44,557 bases of DNA from Synechococcales cyanobacterium bin59.metabat.ball.084 (GTDB taxonomy: Bacteria; Cyanobacteriota; Cyanobacteriia; Cyanobacteriales; Chamaesiphonaceae), in NCBI GenBank assembly GCA_013297675.1, contig JAAFHZ010000021.1:1-44557 (forward strand), given 5' to 3'. Below, piece after piece: positions 34,612 through 42,436 of this stretch. Every line of letters starts with the position of its first letter. Position 1 is the first letter of the stretch. Position numbers and translations under genes: made by a program. The notes beneath the pieces were generated by a model. That model was not told the DNA's origin, did no database searches, and saw nothing but the letters and a program-made list of their open reading frames with translations.

Positions 34612-35049
34612 TCATTTGTTGAGGTGTTGGTTTTTGATTTTGGCAGCAATTTCAGCCAGTTCAGAAGCTTGCTGCTGACGATTATGTGATAGACTATCAC
34701 GGTAGGCAATTACATCTTCAAAACAGATCCGCCGGTGACTACCGACGTACTGATAGGGAATTAAATTTTCATCTAGTAATTTGTAGATGTAAGGACGAGA
34801 ACAACCCAAGATTTCGGCGGCCTCATTGCAGCTCAAATATTTCACTTGCGGAATAACTGACACAGCTTGGCCACGACTTAGGATATTGACCAAGTAATGC
34901 AGGGCATTTTGTACAGAAGTCGGCAAAACGAGTACTTCGCCTTGAGCATTGATCAGATGCACCGGCCCAGTAGCCAAAGCTATTTTTAAGGTTTGCAGTT
35001 CTGGATCATTTTTTTCAGGTGTAAAAACCGCTGATAGCAGTCCTTTCAT
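34612..35049 (-). CDS. Excisionase-type helix-turn-helix DNA-binding protein
   Basis: A 145-residue protein. The C-terminal half has a MerR/excisionase-like winged helix: KYLSCNEAAEILGCSRPYIY, then KLLDENLIPYQYVGSHRRIC and FEDVIAYRDSL. The N-terminal half (PVHLINAQGEVLVLPTSVQNAL) is a small domain typical of HTH proteins that pair with PIN-domain toxins in cyanobacteria; no PIN gene is adjacent. I chose the ATG at 35049, which has AAGGAAA eight bases before it; the open frame reaches upstream to 35130 into repeat DNA. Directly upstream lies an array of ~110-bp repeats with conserved AAGTGTCATAAGTGTAA cores, a likely binding site set for this protein. Confidence 0.8.
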   Translation of the reverse strand: MKGLLSAVFTPEKNDPELQTLKIALATGPVHLINAQGEVLVLPTSVQNALHYLVNILSRGQAVSVIPQVKYLSCNEAAEILGCSRPYIYKLLDENLIPYQYVGSHRRICFEDVIAYRDSLSHNRQQQASELAEIAAKIKNQHLNK

Positions 35050-35105
35050 AGATTTCCTTGAGAAATTGAATTGGTGGATTTTTTTGATGGAGCATGAATA
35101 ACTGC

Positions 35106-35978
35106 AATAAGTGTAAGACTTTTCTAGCACTTGGACACTTTTATTTTTAGTTAAGTGTAATAAAAGAATAATTAGTTTGACAGTTAGTAATCTATTTTAG
35201 TTAGTTAAAGTGTCACAAGTGTAAATCTTTTCAGAGCTTGGTGATATTGTTTTCTCATTCAAATGCAAAAATAGAAATAAACTATTCAAATTAGTTAAAA
35301 GTGTCATAAGTGTAGCTCAAGTCTAGCAGATTGAGGCTACGTATAAGTTTCATGTGTAATAAGCAAATAATTAGTGCAGCACTCCATAAAAACTATTCAA
35401 GTTAGTTAAAAACGTCTCAAGTGTAAGGAGACAGCTTATACTTCTTGCCAGCAAAGGGTTTCAAGCAAAAAGCCTGACCGTTGAACAAGATCGATTCAAC
35501 CTATTCAGATTAGTTAAATAGTGTCACAAGTGTAATTATTTTCCAGCAGTTGGATATCACAAAATGTTTTGTGGTCGATCGGGCAAAAGCGGCTTGTACA
35601 ATAGAAAAATTATTCAAATTAGTTAAAAAGTGTCATATATGTAAAATATGTTTGGCAGATAGGCGCTGTACCTGGTTTTCAAGTGTATTAAGTGAAAAAT
35701 AAGTTCGGCACCTACTTAAACTATTCAAATTAGTAAAAATAAATGTAATAAGTGTATTAGCAGTCCAACACTTGGACAGAGCAGTAAGTACCGAACCGCC
35801 AGAAAGCAGGGCAATACCCACAAAGTCACGAACAATTGCAGAGAGTCAAGTCAAAGCGATCAAAATGCTCGATTAAATAGCACATAATCATCTAGGGATA
35901 GACGGTGCCCATATGACAAAACATTTTCTATGAATTGTCATAAGTGCAGAGATGTTTCATCACTTGGACAGAGCAGTA
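35106..35978. repeat. Degenerate ~110-bp periodic repeat array upstream of the HTH gene
   Basis: A conserved 33-35 bp core, consensus CTATTCAAATTAGTTAAAA followed by GTGTCATAAGTGTAA, occurs at 35192-35224, 35282-35314, 35393-35426, 35501-35535, 35610-35644 and 35721-35756; start-to-start distances are 90, 111, 108, 109 and 111. Partial copies lie at 35106-35116 and around 35939-35978. Intervening ~75-bp segments are diverged but still share pieces such as CAGCAG-TTGGA and CACTTGGACAGAGCAGTA (35769-35786 and 35961-35978). Each core holds a direct repeat of AAGTGT spaced about one helical turn. No open frame runs through it. Best read as an old tandem array, possibly of protein-binding iterons. 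Confidence 0.75.
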
Positions 35979-36538
35979 GGTGCTGAACTTCCACAAAACA
36001 GGGCATCACTCACGGGGCGTAAGCATAGGCGCAGCCAGAGAAGCAGGTAAGGGCGATCAGCCAGCCAAACCCACCCCACAAAAGATTTATCGAATAACAG
36101 ATAAATTAGAAAATCATCGATCGCCATTGATCAGCAATAACAAGGGCAAAGCCGCTCACTCACAGCCGCTGAAATATCATGAAAACTCGCTGATTTCCTT
36201 GAATGCCGATGAAAACGTAGAGGGCGGGTTTTTATTTTTGGTTGATGATTTGTTTTTTGTTGGCGGATAAACCCGCCCCTACGTTACGGATTTCGGTTTT
36301 TTCGGTTGGCCGCCCTGCATCGATCGATTTTCAAACATATCAACGAACATCAGATATCAACTTCACTGCAAACCGGATTTTTGTAAAAATTCAAAAAATG
36401 GAATTTGCGAATTTTAGATATATATCAAAAAAACAACTTTTCAAATTTTCAGTAGATCTCAGATGATCTATTTATATTTGCTCTGAATCTTTAGTAATCA
36501 AAATATTTGTGATATCCACTGACATAATAGATAAGTCA
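35979..36538. other. Non-coding stretch between repeat array and LysR operators
   Basis: About 560 bases with no gene I can support; a 96-residue plus-strand frame from 35980 has no family character or ribosome site. It includes an inverted repeat of the mobile-element type at 36216-36283. Confidence 0.4.
36216..36283. repeat. Inverted repeat, MITE-like
   Basis: CGTAGAGGGCGGGTTT (36216-36231) pairs with AAACCCGCCCCTACG (36269-36283), with one bulged base, around a T-rich 37-base loop. GTAGGGGCGGGTTT-type ends are a frequent dispersed motif in cyanobacterial genomes. Confidence 0.6.
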
Positions 36539-36612
36539 ATACTTTTGAAGTATCCATAACAAACTCTTTGATACTTTAAAAGTATTTAAACTATTTAACC
36601 AGTTTAAATACT
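36539..36612. promoter_or_regulatory. LysR-type operators in front of the lysR gene
   Basis: Two identical-armed palindromes, ATACTT-TTG-AAGTAT (36539-36553) and ATACTT-TAA-AAGTAT (36571-36585), are 32 bp apart, about three helical turns. Each contains the T-N11-A core of LysR-type binding sites. A larger perfect inverted repeat follows: AGTATTTAAACT (36581-36592) and AGTTTAAATACT (36601-36612), ending 12 bases before the ATG. The layout fits autoregulation by a LysR tetramer. Confidence 0.7.
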
Positions 36613-36624
36613 AATGGAGCAGAT

Positions 36625-37611
36625 ATGGAACTTAGACATCTAAAATACTTTATTGTGCTAGCAGAAGAATTACATTTTAGGCGGGCTGCGGAGAGGATCG
36701 GAATCGCTCAACCGCCTTTGAGCAAACAGATTCGGGACTTGGAACTAGAGCTAAAAGTAAAGCTTTTTGAGCGGAATCAACAGCGAGTACTACTGACTAA
36801 AGCTGGAAAAGTATTCTTGAAGGAGGTACGGCTGGTGATGGCTCAGGTAGGTACTGCTGTTACCAAAGTTCAACAAGCTCATCAAGGCGGGGCGACCAAA
36901 ATATCGATCGGCTTCAGTGCCCCTGCTTACCAAGTTCTCGAAAAAGTCTTAGCAGCACTGAAAAATATTACTCCAGAAGTGCAAACTTCACTGCAAGAAC
37001 TAAATAGTTTGGAACAATTAGCAGCACTGCGGAGCAATAGAATAGATTTGGCGCTGGGCTATTTACCTGATTCGGCATTGTTGCAGCGAGACGGATTGGA
37101 AAGCAAAGCCGTCCAGTCGGAGAAATTCTATTTGGCTATCTCAGAGAAATATCCAGATCAGACCCCCATCCAGAAATTTGATCGATTAGGTTTAACAGCA
37201 AAAGATTTACCACATCAAAATCAGGAATCGGGAGAATTAACAATAGCTCCTAAAGTGTTGCTGTCGATCGACACTTTAAGCAGCACAACACTGATTTTGG
37301 CTAAAGATCAGTGGGGAGACTTTGCAGAAATTAGATTATTGGAGGTTTTGAATCAAATAAATATTAAGCCCAAGCAAATCCAAGAGGTTTCTAAGATGGA
37401 GACTGCTTTATCATTAGTGGCTCAGGATCTTGGTGTGACTGTAGTAAATTCTGCTTTTTATAGTTTTCAAAAATCGGGAGTATGCTATGTAGATTTACGG
37501 GAAAGCCTGATTAGGAAAGATATTGGGATGATTTGGAGAAAAGATTGTGGTTTAGTGAGCTTGGAGACAATAGTTAGTTCGATTAAATCAGAGATATTGG
37601 AGAAAGCTTGA
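36625..37611 (+). CDS. LysR family transcriptional regulator
   Basis: A 328-residue LysR-type regulator. The N-terminal winged HTH is canonical: MELRHLKYFIVLAEELHFRR, then AERIGIAQPPLSKQIRDLEL and KLFERNQQRVLLTKAG. The C-terminal two-lobed effector domain begins around residue 90 (KISIGFSAPAYQVLEKVL) with RIDLALGYLPDSAL. The sequence is closest in style to the CatR/CbbR/BenM branch. Strong palindromic operators lie directly upstream. It has no divergent partner gene: the DNA before it is repeat-rich and non-coding, so its regulon is elsewhere or downstream. Confidence 0.92.
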   Translation: MELRHLKYFIVLAEELHFRRAAERIGIAQPPLSKQIRDLELELKVKLFERNQQRVLLTKAGKVFLKEVRLVMAQVGTAVTKVQQAHQGGATKISIGFSAPAYQVLEKVLAALKNITPEVQTSLQELNSLEQLAALRSNRIDLALGYLPDSALLQRDGLESKAVQSEKFYLAISEKYPDQTPIQKFDRLGLTAKDLPHQNQESGELTIAPKVLLSIDTLSSTTLILAKDQWGDFAEIRLLEVLNQINIKPKQIQEVSKMETALSLVAQDLGVTVVNSAFYSFQKSGVCYVDLRESLIRKDIGMIWRKDCGLVSLETIVSSIKSEILEKA

Positions 37612-37947
37612 GATTTTGATTTTTTAAATTTTTTGCTTTGAGCTTTAGATCTTTATTTTTTGTTTAGAAGATCACTAATAACTGTAAAAAAAATTAAAAC
37701 TAAAAAAATTGATATATGTACAAAAATTCTAAATTCTAAAATTTCTAATTCGATCTTTTATAGATCTAGTACCGATCAATATTGGTCGGTATTTTATTTT
37801 GAATTCCAATTAATTTAGATTCTGACCAAAAAACAAGGTAATTACAATTCTCCCTTTGCTAAATAGATATTTACCTTTCCCTCTGGCTCAAATACGAGAG
37901 TTACTACGTCCTATAATTGGAACTTCTACTTTCCCTAGAGCATACTC
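37612..37947. other. AT-rich intergenic region
   Basis: 336 bases, very AT-rich, with A-tracts and several repeats of the TTCTAAATTCTAAAATTTCTAATT kind near 37725-37750 that could bend DNA. It must hold the promoter of the exported protein at 37948. No gene seen. Confidence 0.4.
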
Positions 37948-38334
37948 ATGAAATTTTCTACCCTTTCGATCGCCTTAGCTTCCATTGCTGGAGCTAGTCT
38001 GATGACTGCTACATCTGCCCAAGCCCAATTACTCCCAGAACCATGGGTATCTATAGGAACTAAAGATTCTGCTGTTTCCTATAGTGTTGGAGTCAAAATT
38101 TTTGATTTAGGTGCAGAGTTTGGTTCTGGTGCTCAAGGTGCTACAGGTGTGGATGCCCTAAAGTTTTTTAGTTTGCCTTTTGTTTCACCCTATGTTGGCG
38201 TTGGTTACTATTCCGGTAGAGAATCGATCGCTTATTCAGGCGGCGTAAAATTTTATCCTTCTGGAAATATATTTTATGGTGCAGGCTATCATTCTATACG
38301 TGGCATCAATGGCCAAGTTGGTGTTCGTTTCTAA
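37948..38334 (+). CDS. Small exported beta-rich protein, outer-membrane-like
   Basis: A 128-residue protein with a signal peptide (MKFSTLSIALASIAGASLMT, then AQA-QL around residue 27). The mature part is a series of short amphipathic beta strands rich in Gly, Tyr and Ser: AVSYSVGVKIFDLGAEFGSG, PYVGVGYYSGRES, SGGVKFYPSGNIFYGAGYH, ending in VGVRF. A terminal aromatic residue is the classic recognition signal for outer-membrane barrel assembly, but ~100 residues allow only a small barrel or a soluble beta protein. It lies 16 bases before the methyltransferase gene. Family not recognised. Confidence 0.7.
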   Translation: MKFSTLSIALASIAGASLMTATSAQAQLLPEPWVSIGTKDSAVSYSVGVKIFDLGAEFGSGAQGATGVDALKFFSLPFVSPYVGVGYYSGRESIAYSGGVKFYPSGNIFYGAGYHSIRGINGQVGVRF

Positions 38335-38350
38335 GTTCTGACTAAAATCT

Positions 38351-38983
38351 ATGCTTTTATCTCCTGACCAACGCTCCAAAATGGATCTGACTGATGATGC
38401 CGTGTTCTATAGCGAACCTCGGTTTGTGACCCATGTAGATACGGCTTTTATCCAACGTTTGACTGCTCTTTACCGTCAAGTATTGCAACCCGATACCAAG
38501 ATTTTAGATTTGATGAGTAGTTGGGTTTCCCATTTACCTGAAGATTTAGAGTTTTCAGAAGTGGTGGGACATGGCTTAAATGAAGCTGAGCTGGCTCGGA
38601 ATCCTCGGCTCGATCGATACTTTGTTCAAAACCTCAACAAAGACCTGAAGCTGCCTTGTGATGATGGTGAATTTGCCGCAGTGCTGAATACTGTGTCGGT
38701 ACAATACTTGCAGTTCCCAGATGCCATCTTCGCGGAGATTCTACGGGTGTTACAGCCAGGTGGGACGGCGATTATCAGTTTCTCGAATCGGATGTTTCCT
38801 CATAAGGCGATTAACGCTTGGCGGGATGGCAGCGATGAGCAACACCTAGAGCTGGTATCGAGTTATTTTCGAGCAACTCCAGGTTTTGGGGAGCCGAAGG
38901 TAGTGGTACACCGGGGCGGCGGCCTGTTGCCTTGGCTGAGCCTTACCGATCCTTTTTATGTGGTGATGGCTAAAAAGGTTTAA
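38351..38983 (+). CDS. SAM-dependent methyltransferase
   Basis: A 210-residue class I methyltransferase-like protein. Motif I is TKILDLMSSWVSHLPED, lacking the usual GxGxG but as found in a known cyanobacterial/plant subgroup; motif II is FAAVLNTVSVQYLQFPD and post-motif EILRVLQPGGTAIISFSN is standard. The N-terminus MDLTDDAVFYSEPRFVTHVD is characteristic of that subgroup. Substrate unknown. It is the second gene of a pair with the small exported protein and is followed by a good terminator. Confidence 0.85.
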   Translation: MLLSPDQRSKMDLTDDAVFYSEPRFVTHVDTAFIQRLTALYRQVLQPDTKILDLMSSWVSHLPEDLEFSEVVGHGLNEAELARNPRLDRYFVQNLNKDLKLPCDDGEFAAVLNTVSVQYLQFPDAIFAEILRVLQPGGTAIISFSNRMFPHKAINAWRDGSDEQHLELVSSYFRATPGFGEPKVVVHRGGGLLPWLSLTDPFYVVMAKKV

Positions 38984-39006
38984 CTGTTGATATATGTAGA
39001 CTGAAG

Positions 39007-39035
39007 AAGCCTCATTTTATGTGGGGCTTTTTTAT
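39007..39035 (+). terminator. Rho-independent terminator
   Basis: AAGCCTCA (39007-39014) pairs with TGGGGCTT (39022-39029), with one G-T wobble, and is followed by TTTTTATTAT. It lies 23 bases after the methyltransferase stop. Confidence 0.8.
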
Positions 39036-39091
39036 TATGACTGTGGGGTGTTAACTCAAAGCGGAACAAAGACCCCACGGATAGAAATGAA

Positions 39092-39127
39092 AGACCCTCT
39101 CCCTTTGCAGGAAAAGGGAGAGGGTCT
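39092..39127. repeat. Perfect 15-bp hairpin, REP-like
   Basis: AGACCCTCTCCCTTT (39092-39106) and AAAGGGAGAGGGTCT (39113-39127) are perfectly complementary around a six-base loop, with no T-run. Such GC-rich hairpins between genes are commonly dispersed in cyanobacterial genomes. The rest of the 38,984-39,653 interval has no gene. Confidence 0.65.
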
Positions 39128-39504
39128 CGCGGCTTAAATCCCTACTAATGAGTGTGGTTTTCTAGTTGGTAGGGCTTTTCCATAGCTTGTGCAATTTCAG
39201 GGGATATCTGAAAAGTCTTGTCTATTAGAAGAAAGAAAATTTTACAAAGACTGGACTTATTTTTTGGTTATCTAGTTAGTATTGAAATGCTTTTGAAGTG
39301 CTTTGAAAGCAATAGTTAGTTTTTGCTTTTTCAAAAAATTGCGCTTTGATAACATCATTTGTTACATGTAAACTTGAAAATATTGATACAAGTTTTTTGA
39401 TATTACAGTTTTGATAGCGATTAAGCTTATTAATACTTTTACACGATTTTAGGACGTTTGGCAAGCCATTGATGGTGTTGTTAAGCTAAAACAAGTATAT
39501 TGAT

Positions 39505-39578
39505 TTTCTGGAAAGAAAAACCTTTCAGAAGATATTTGTTGTGTCATCTGAATTTCCAAATTCTAGTATAGAACAAAT
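39505..39578 (+). repeat. Dispersed ~75-bp repeat, copy B
   Basis: Starts TTTCTGGAAAGAAAAACC and ends TAGTATAGAACAAAT; related to copy A at 29313-29386. It lies 75 bases upstream of the OppC-like gene in the same direction, whereas copy A points away from its neighbouring gene, so it is not a shared promoter. Confidence 0.5.
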
Positions 39579-39653
39579 GCTCTGAACCACACAGCAAGAA
39601 TTTTATCTTGACCTGAGCTAGAATAGACTGCACAGACTTCACAGTAGATATCT

Positions 39654-40805
39654 ATGAATTGGTGGCAGCAGCTTAAAACGAATAACTTGGCACGGCTAGG
39701 CGGTATTATTTTAATATTGCTTTACACGATCTCGATCGCGGCAGAATTTGTTGCTCCCTATAGCCCTTACGAATCTCAGAAAGATGGTTCGCTGCTGCCG
39801 CCGACTGCCATTCACTTCAATAGTCCCGAAGGAGTATTTCTGGGGCCGCATGTCTATCCCATCACTCAAGGGCCAACAGATATCGAGACGGGCGATCGAG
39901 AGTTAAAGATCGATACCAAGCAGCCTTCGTCGCTACGGTTGTTTGTCACTGGTGATCCTTATAAGTTGTTTACGATCCAGATTCCCACCCTGCCCCAGTT
40001 AGGAGCCGTAAAGCCCAGCAAGAATACTGGCAAAAGTAAAGATATCATGATTTTCCCTGGAATTAATGGAAATCTACATTTGTTTGGTACTAGCGGTCCC
40101 GGCAGAATTAATCTATTTGGCACCGACGAACAAGGTCGTGATCAGTTTAGCCGGATGGTCTATGGTAGTCGGATTAGCTTGTTTGTAGGCTTAGTGGGGA
40201 TCTGTATTTCTTTTCCTCTGGGAACTTTGATTGGGGGGATTTCTGGATACTTTGGAGGCTGGATTGACACTATCTTAATGCGGATTGCGGAAGTTTTGAT
40301 GACCATTCCTACTCTGTATTTGCTGGTGGCCTTGGCCGCAATCTTACCACCAGGGATTTCTAGCGCCCAACGGTTTTTGTTGATTGTGGTGATCACCTCG
40401 TTCATTAGATGGGCAGGATTAGCGCGGGTGGTCAGAGGCCAAGTGTTGTCTTTAAAAGAACGAGAATTTGTGCAGGCGGCGCAGGTTTTAGGTGCACATC
40501 CGCTGTATATCATTACCCGCCATGTGTTGCCTCAAACTGCAACTTATTTGATTACGGCGACGACTTTAGCCATTCCTGAATTTATTATTTCGGAGTCGGT
40601 GCTTAGCCTGATTGGCCTAGGAATCCAGCAGCCTGATCCTTCTTGGGGTAACTTGCTCTCGATCGGTGGTAATACTTCCATCTTGACTTTCCAGCCCTGG
40701 TTAGTGTGGCCGCCAGCATTGCTCATTATCTTAGTGGTACTTTCCTTCAACTTATTGGGTGATGGTTTGCGAGATGCATTAGACCCGCGTAGTTCTCGTC
40801 GATAG
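39654..40805 (+). CDS. ABC transporter permease, OppC/DppC-like
   Basis: A 383-residue inner-membrane permease of the peptide/nickel (Opp/Dpp) importer class. It has one N-terminal helix (LGGIILILLYTISIAAEFVA), then an unusually long periplasmic insert of ~130 residues containing FNSPEGVFLGPH and LFGTDEQGRDQFSRMVYGSRIS, followed by five helices. The EAA loop that contacts the ATPase is RVVRGQVLSLKEREFVQAAQVLGAHPLYIITRHVLP. It is longer than the usual ~300 residues because of that insert. No other transporter subunits are adjacent; in cyanobacteria these are often scattered. Confidence 0.9.
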   Translation: MNWWQQLKTNNLARLGGIILILLYTISIAAEFVAPYSPYESQKDGSLLPPTAIHFNSPEGVFLGPHVYPITQGPTDIETGDRELKIDTKQPSSLRLFVTGDPYKLFTIQIPTLPQLGAVKPSKNTGKSKDIMIFPGINGNLHLFGTSGPGRINLFGTDEQGRDQFSRMVYGSRISLFVGLVGICISFPLGTLIGGISGYFGGWIDTILMRIAEVLMTIPTLYLLVALAAILPPGISSAQRFLLIVVITSFIRWAGLARVVRGQVLSLKEREFVQAAQVLGAHPLYIITRHVLPQTATYLITATTLAIPEFIISESVLSLIGLGIQQPDPSWGNLLSIGGNTSILTFQPWLVWPPALLIILVVLSFNLLGDGLRDALDPRSSRR

Positions 40806-40842
40806 TAGACTAAATCCCTGTCAAATTAACTTATTTGATCTC

Positions 40843-41439
40843 TTACTTTTTTTTAACTCCTAAATATTCATCAATTTTCTTCAACCTGCCGAATACTGCA
40901 ATGTCATTGTCATACAGCTTAGATACCGCATTTTCTGTGATAACTGCGGTTGCCACCATATTTATTAAACATAGCCCTGTTACTGCTATAGCCAGGGATT
41001 TCCAGCTTAGTACTTTGTTTAGAAATGATTGCTGAGAATTAAAAAGATTTTTTATTTCAATTAATGAATTCTTAGATTCTGACTGCTCTTGACGTAAGGA
41101 TACACCAACAGATTTCAAGTCTTTGAACTCATCAGTTTGTTTCTTTATACTGGCCTCAATTTTTTCATTTAAGTTGATCATGCCTGATTTGATTTTTTCG
41201 TTTTCCTCTCGCAACAAGTTTAAATTGTTAACAACTACGCTGAGATATCTAATTGACTCTTCTGTTGCTTCCAACAAGTCAGATATGGCTAAACCACCCT
41301 GATCTTTTTGATTTTGCAAAAATGCCAAAACATCCTCAAGACTGCCAGCTAAGCTGCTAATTTGCTCTTGCTGATCTCTGCTTTGTTGCCTGAGGTCTGA
41401 GTCGGTGTTATCAGCCGAAGAAGAATTAGTTTGGTTCAT
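40843..41439 (-). CDS. Coiled-coil membrane protein of unknown function
   Basis: A 198-residue protein: a polar, Gln/Ser-rich N-terminus (about 1-25), a long charged coiled coil (about 26-135, including LREENEKIKSGMINLNEKIE), one membrane helix (SLAIAVTGLCLINMVATAVI, about 147-166) and a short C-terminal tail ending LGVKKK. It diverges from the L,D-transpeptidase-like gene, with about 140 bases between. No family recognised. Topology suggests a long cytoplasmic or periplasmic rod anchored near the C-terminus. Context suggests an envelope role. Confidence 0.65.
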   Translation of the reverse strand: MNQTNSSSADNTDSDLRQQSRDQQEQISSLAGSLEDVLAFLQNQKDQGGLAISDLLEATEESIRYLSVVVNNLNLLREENEKIKSGMINLNEKIEASIKKQTDEFKDLKSVGVSLRQEQSESKNSLIEIKNLFNSQQSFLNKVLSWKSLAIAVTGLCLINMVATAVITENAVSKLYDNDIAVFGRLKKIDEYLGVKKK

Positions 41440-41475
41440 ACATTTGTACGATTGTTACTTTGTCCTGAGGAGATT

Positions 41476-41576
41476 ATGATAGCTAATACGGGAAAGTCAA
41501 ACCAGCTCATTCACTAGCGACTGCTGTTATCGGCTGTATTGCTCCTGCTTGCACAAACAACAATAACGCTAGTCGT
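41476..41576 (+). pseudogene. Frame-broken lipoprotein leader of the L,D-transpeptidase-like gene
   Basis: GAGGAG then ATG at 41476 opens MIANTGKSNQLIH and stops at TAG. In the +2-shifted frame the next bases read LATAVIGCIAPACTNNNNAS and run straight into the gene at 41577. Adding one base near 41515 would join them into a lipoprotein signal peptide with a lipobox ending in Cys. Either a real frameshift mutation, a sequencing error, or programmed slippage. Confidence 0.5.
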
Positions 41577-42362
41577 ATGACAAACGCAACCGATCAAAAA
41601 CTGAAAGATATTATCAGCACAGCGAAAAGCCTTAATGGTGATCAGCCCCTACCGCAGAACGTCAACGAAAGACTAGAGGAGCTTAATAAGAGATCTGCAA
41701 ACCTCCGTGGATCAAGTGCCCAAAGCACCGATGCTCAGATACCTAAGCAGAATCTGGTAGCCAGGGGCATTCCCAGCAGGGGAGCATGGGCTGTTGCTGT
41801 TTTTGATATGGGTACTGCATCATTGACGGTGAGAAGATACGAGAATGGTAAGGAAGTTGGCTCTCCTATTATTCTAAACAGTCAATATGTGCCAAGGAAT
41901 GAGCGTCTTCCTGGAGCTTTTTCTGGGATCGACAAACGACCTGAGGGGGGCATAGATTACAGAAATGAGTCCCAGTTGTCTAGAGTACAAAATAATGGAG
42001 CTATTCCGCTTGGTGAGTATGATATTAAGATGTTGAGTACTCCTACTAAAAAATCCGGCGACTATAGAAGGAACTATGCAGGTTATGTCACCCGTGACTG
42101 GATGGTTCTAGATGCCAGGGACAAAAAACCTGGTAATGATATAAATGACGCTTATGGTAGAGATGGCTTGAGGCTACATTTGGGTCGCTCATCATATGGC
42201 TGTGTGACGGTGCCTATTGCCAACGCATTGGAGTGGAGAGAAATCGAACGTAAAATTCCTGAGGGTGATCCGGGACAGGTCGTAGGAAGTATGCAGGTAA
42301 TAGATTCTAGGCCAGGAGTTGGTAACAGTATAAACCCTAAAGCGGGTGGATTTGAAAGGTAA
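41577..42362 (+). CDS. L,D-transpeptidase-like (DUF2778/Tlde1-like) protein
   Basis: A 261-residue protein whose C-terminal ~180 residues resemble the L,D-transpeptidase-like fold of DUF2778/Tlde1 proteins. Visible are GAIPLGEYDIKML (the GxIPxGxY strand) and LRLHLGRSSYGCVTVP, with the catalytic His at about 201 and Cys at about 209 (HxG-x3-S-x-GC). Enzymes of this type cut or cross-link peptidoglycan stem peptides. The first 60 residues are a polar linker. The ATG at 41577 leaves it without a signal peptide, but the same frame upstream (41517-41576) reads LATAVIGCIAPACTNN, a typical lipoprotein leader lacking a start; see findings. A WG-repeat gene follows 74 bases later. Confidence 0.7.
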   Translation: MTNATDQKLKDIISTAKSLNGDQPLPQNVNERLEELNKRSANLRGSSAQSTDAQIPKQNLVARGIPSRGAWAVAVFDMGTASLTVRRYENGKEVGSPIILNSQYVPRNERLPGAFSGIDKRPEGGIDYRNESQLSRVQNNGAIPLGEYDIKMLSTPTKKSGDYRRNYAGYVTRDWMVLDARDKKPGNDINDAYGRDGLRLHLGRSSYGCVTVPIANALEWREIERKIPEGDPGQVVGSMQVIDSRPGVGNSINPKAGGFER

Positions 42363-42436
42363 GATACTTGTGCCACCGAATGTTGCTGTATCTGCATCCC
42401 ATTTTTAACCAAGCTTTAGCACTTTTAAACAGTTTT

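Noticed and set aside
35106-35978. CRISPR array
   Set aside because: The regular repeats suggested one, but the intervals between cores are about 75 bp, repeats are imperfect, the intervals share sequence with one another, and no cas genes are present.
35980-36270. 96-residue plus-strand frame between the array and lysR
   Set aside because: Spans repeat DNA and one arm of the MITE-like element, lacks a ribosome site and has no protein-like pattern.
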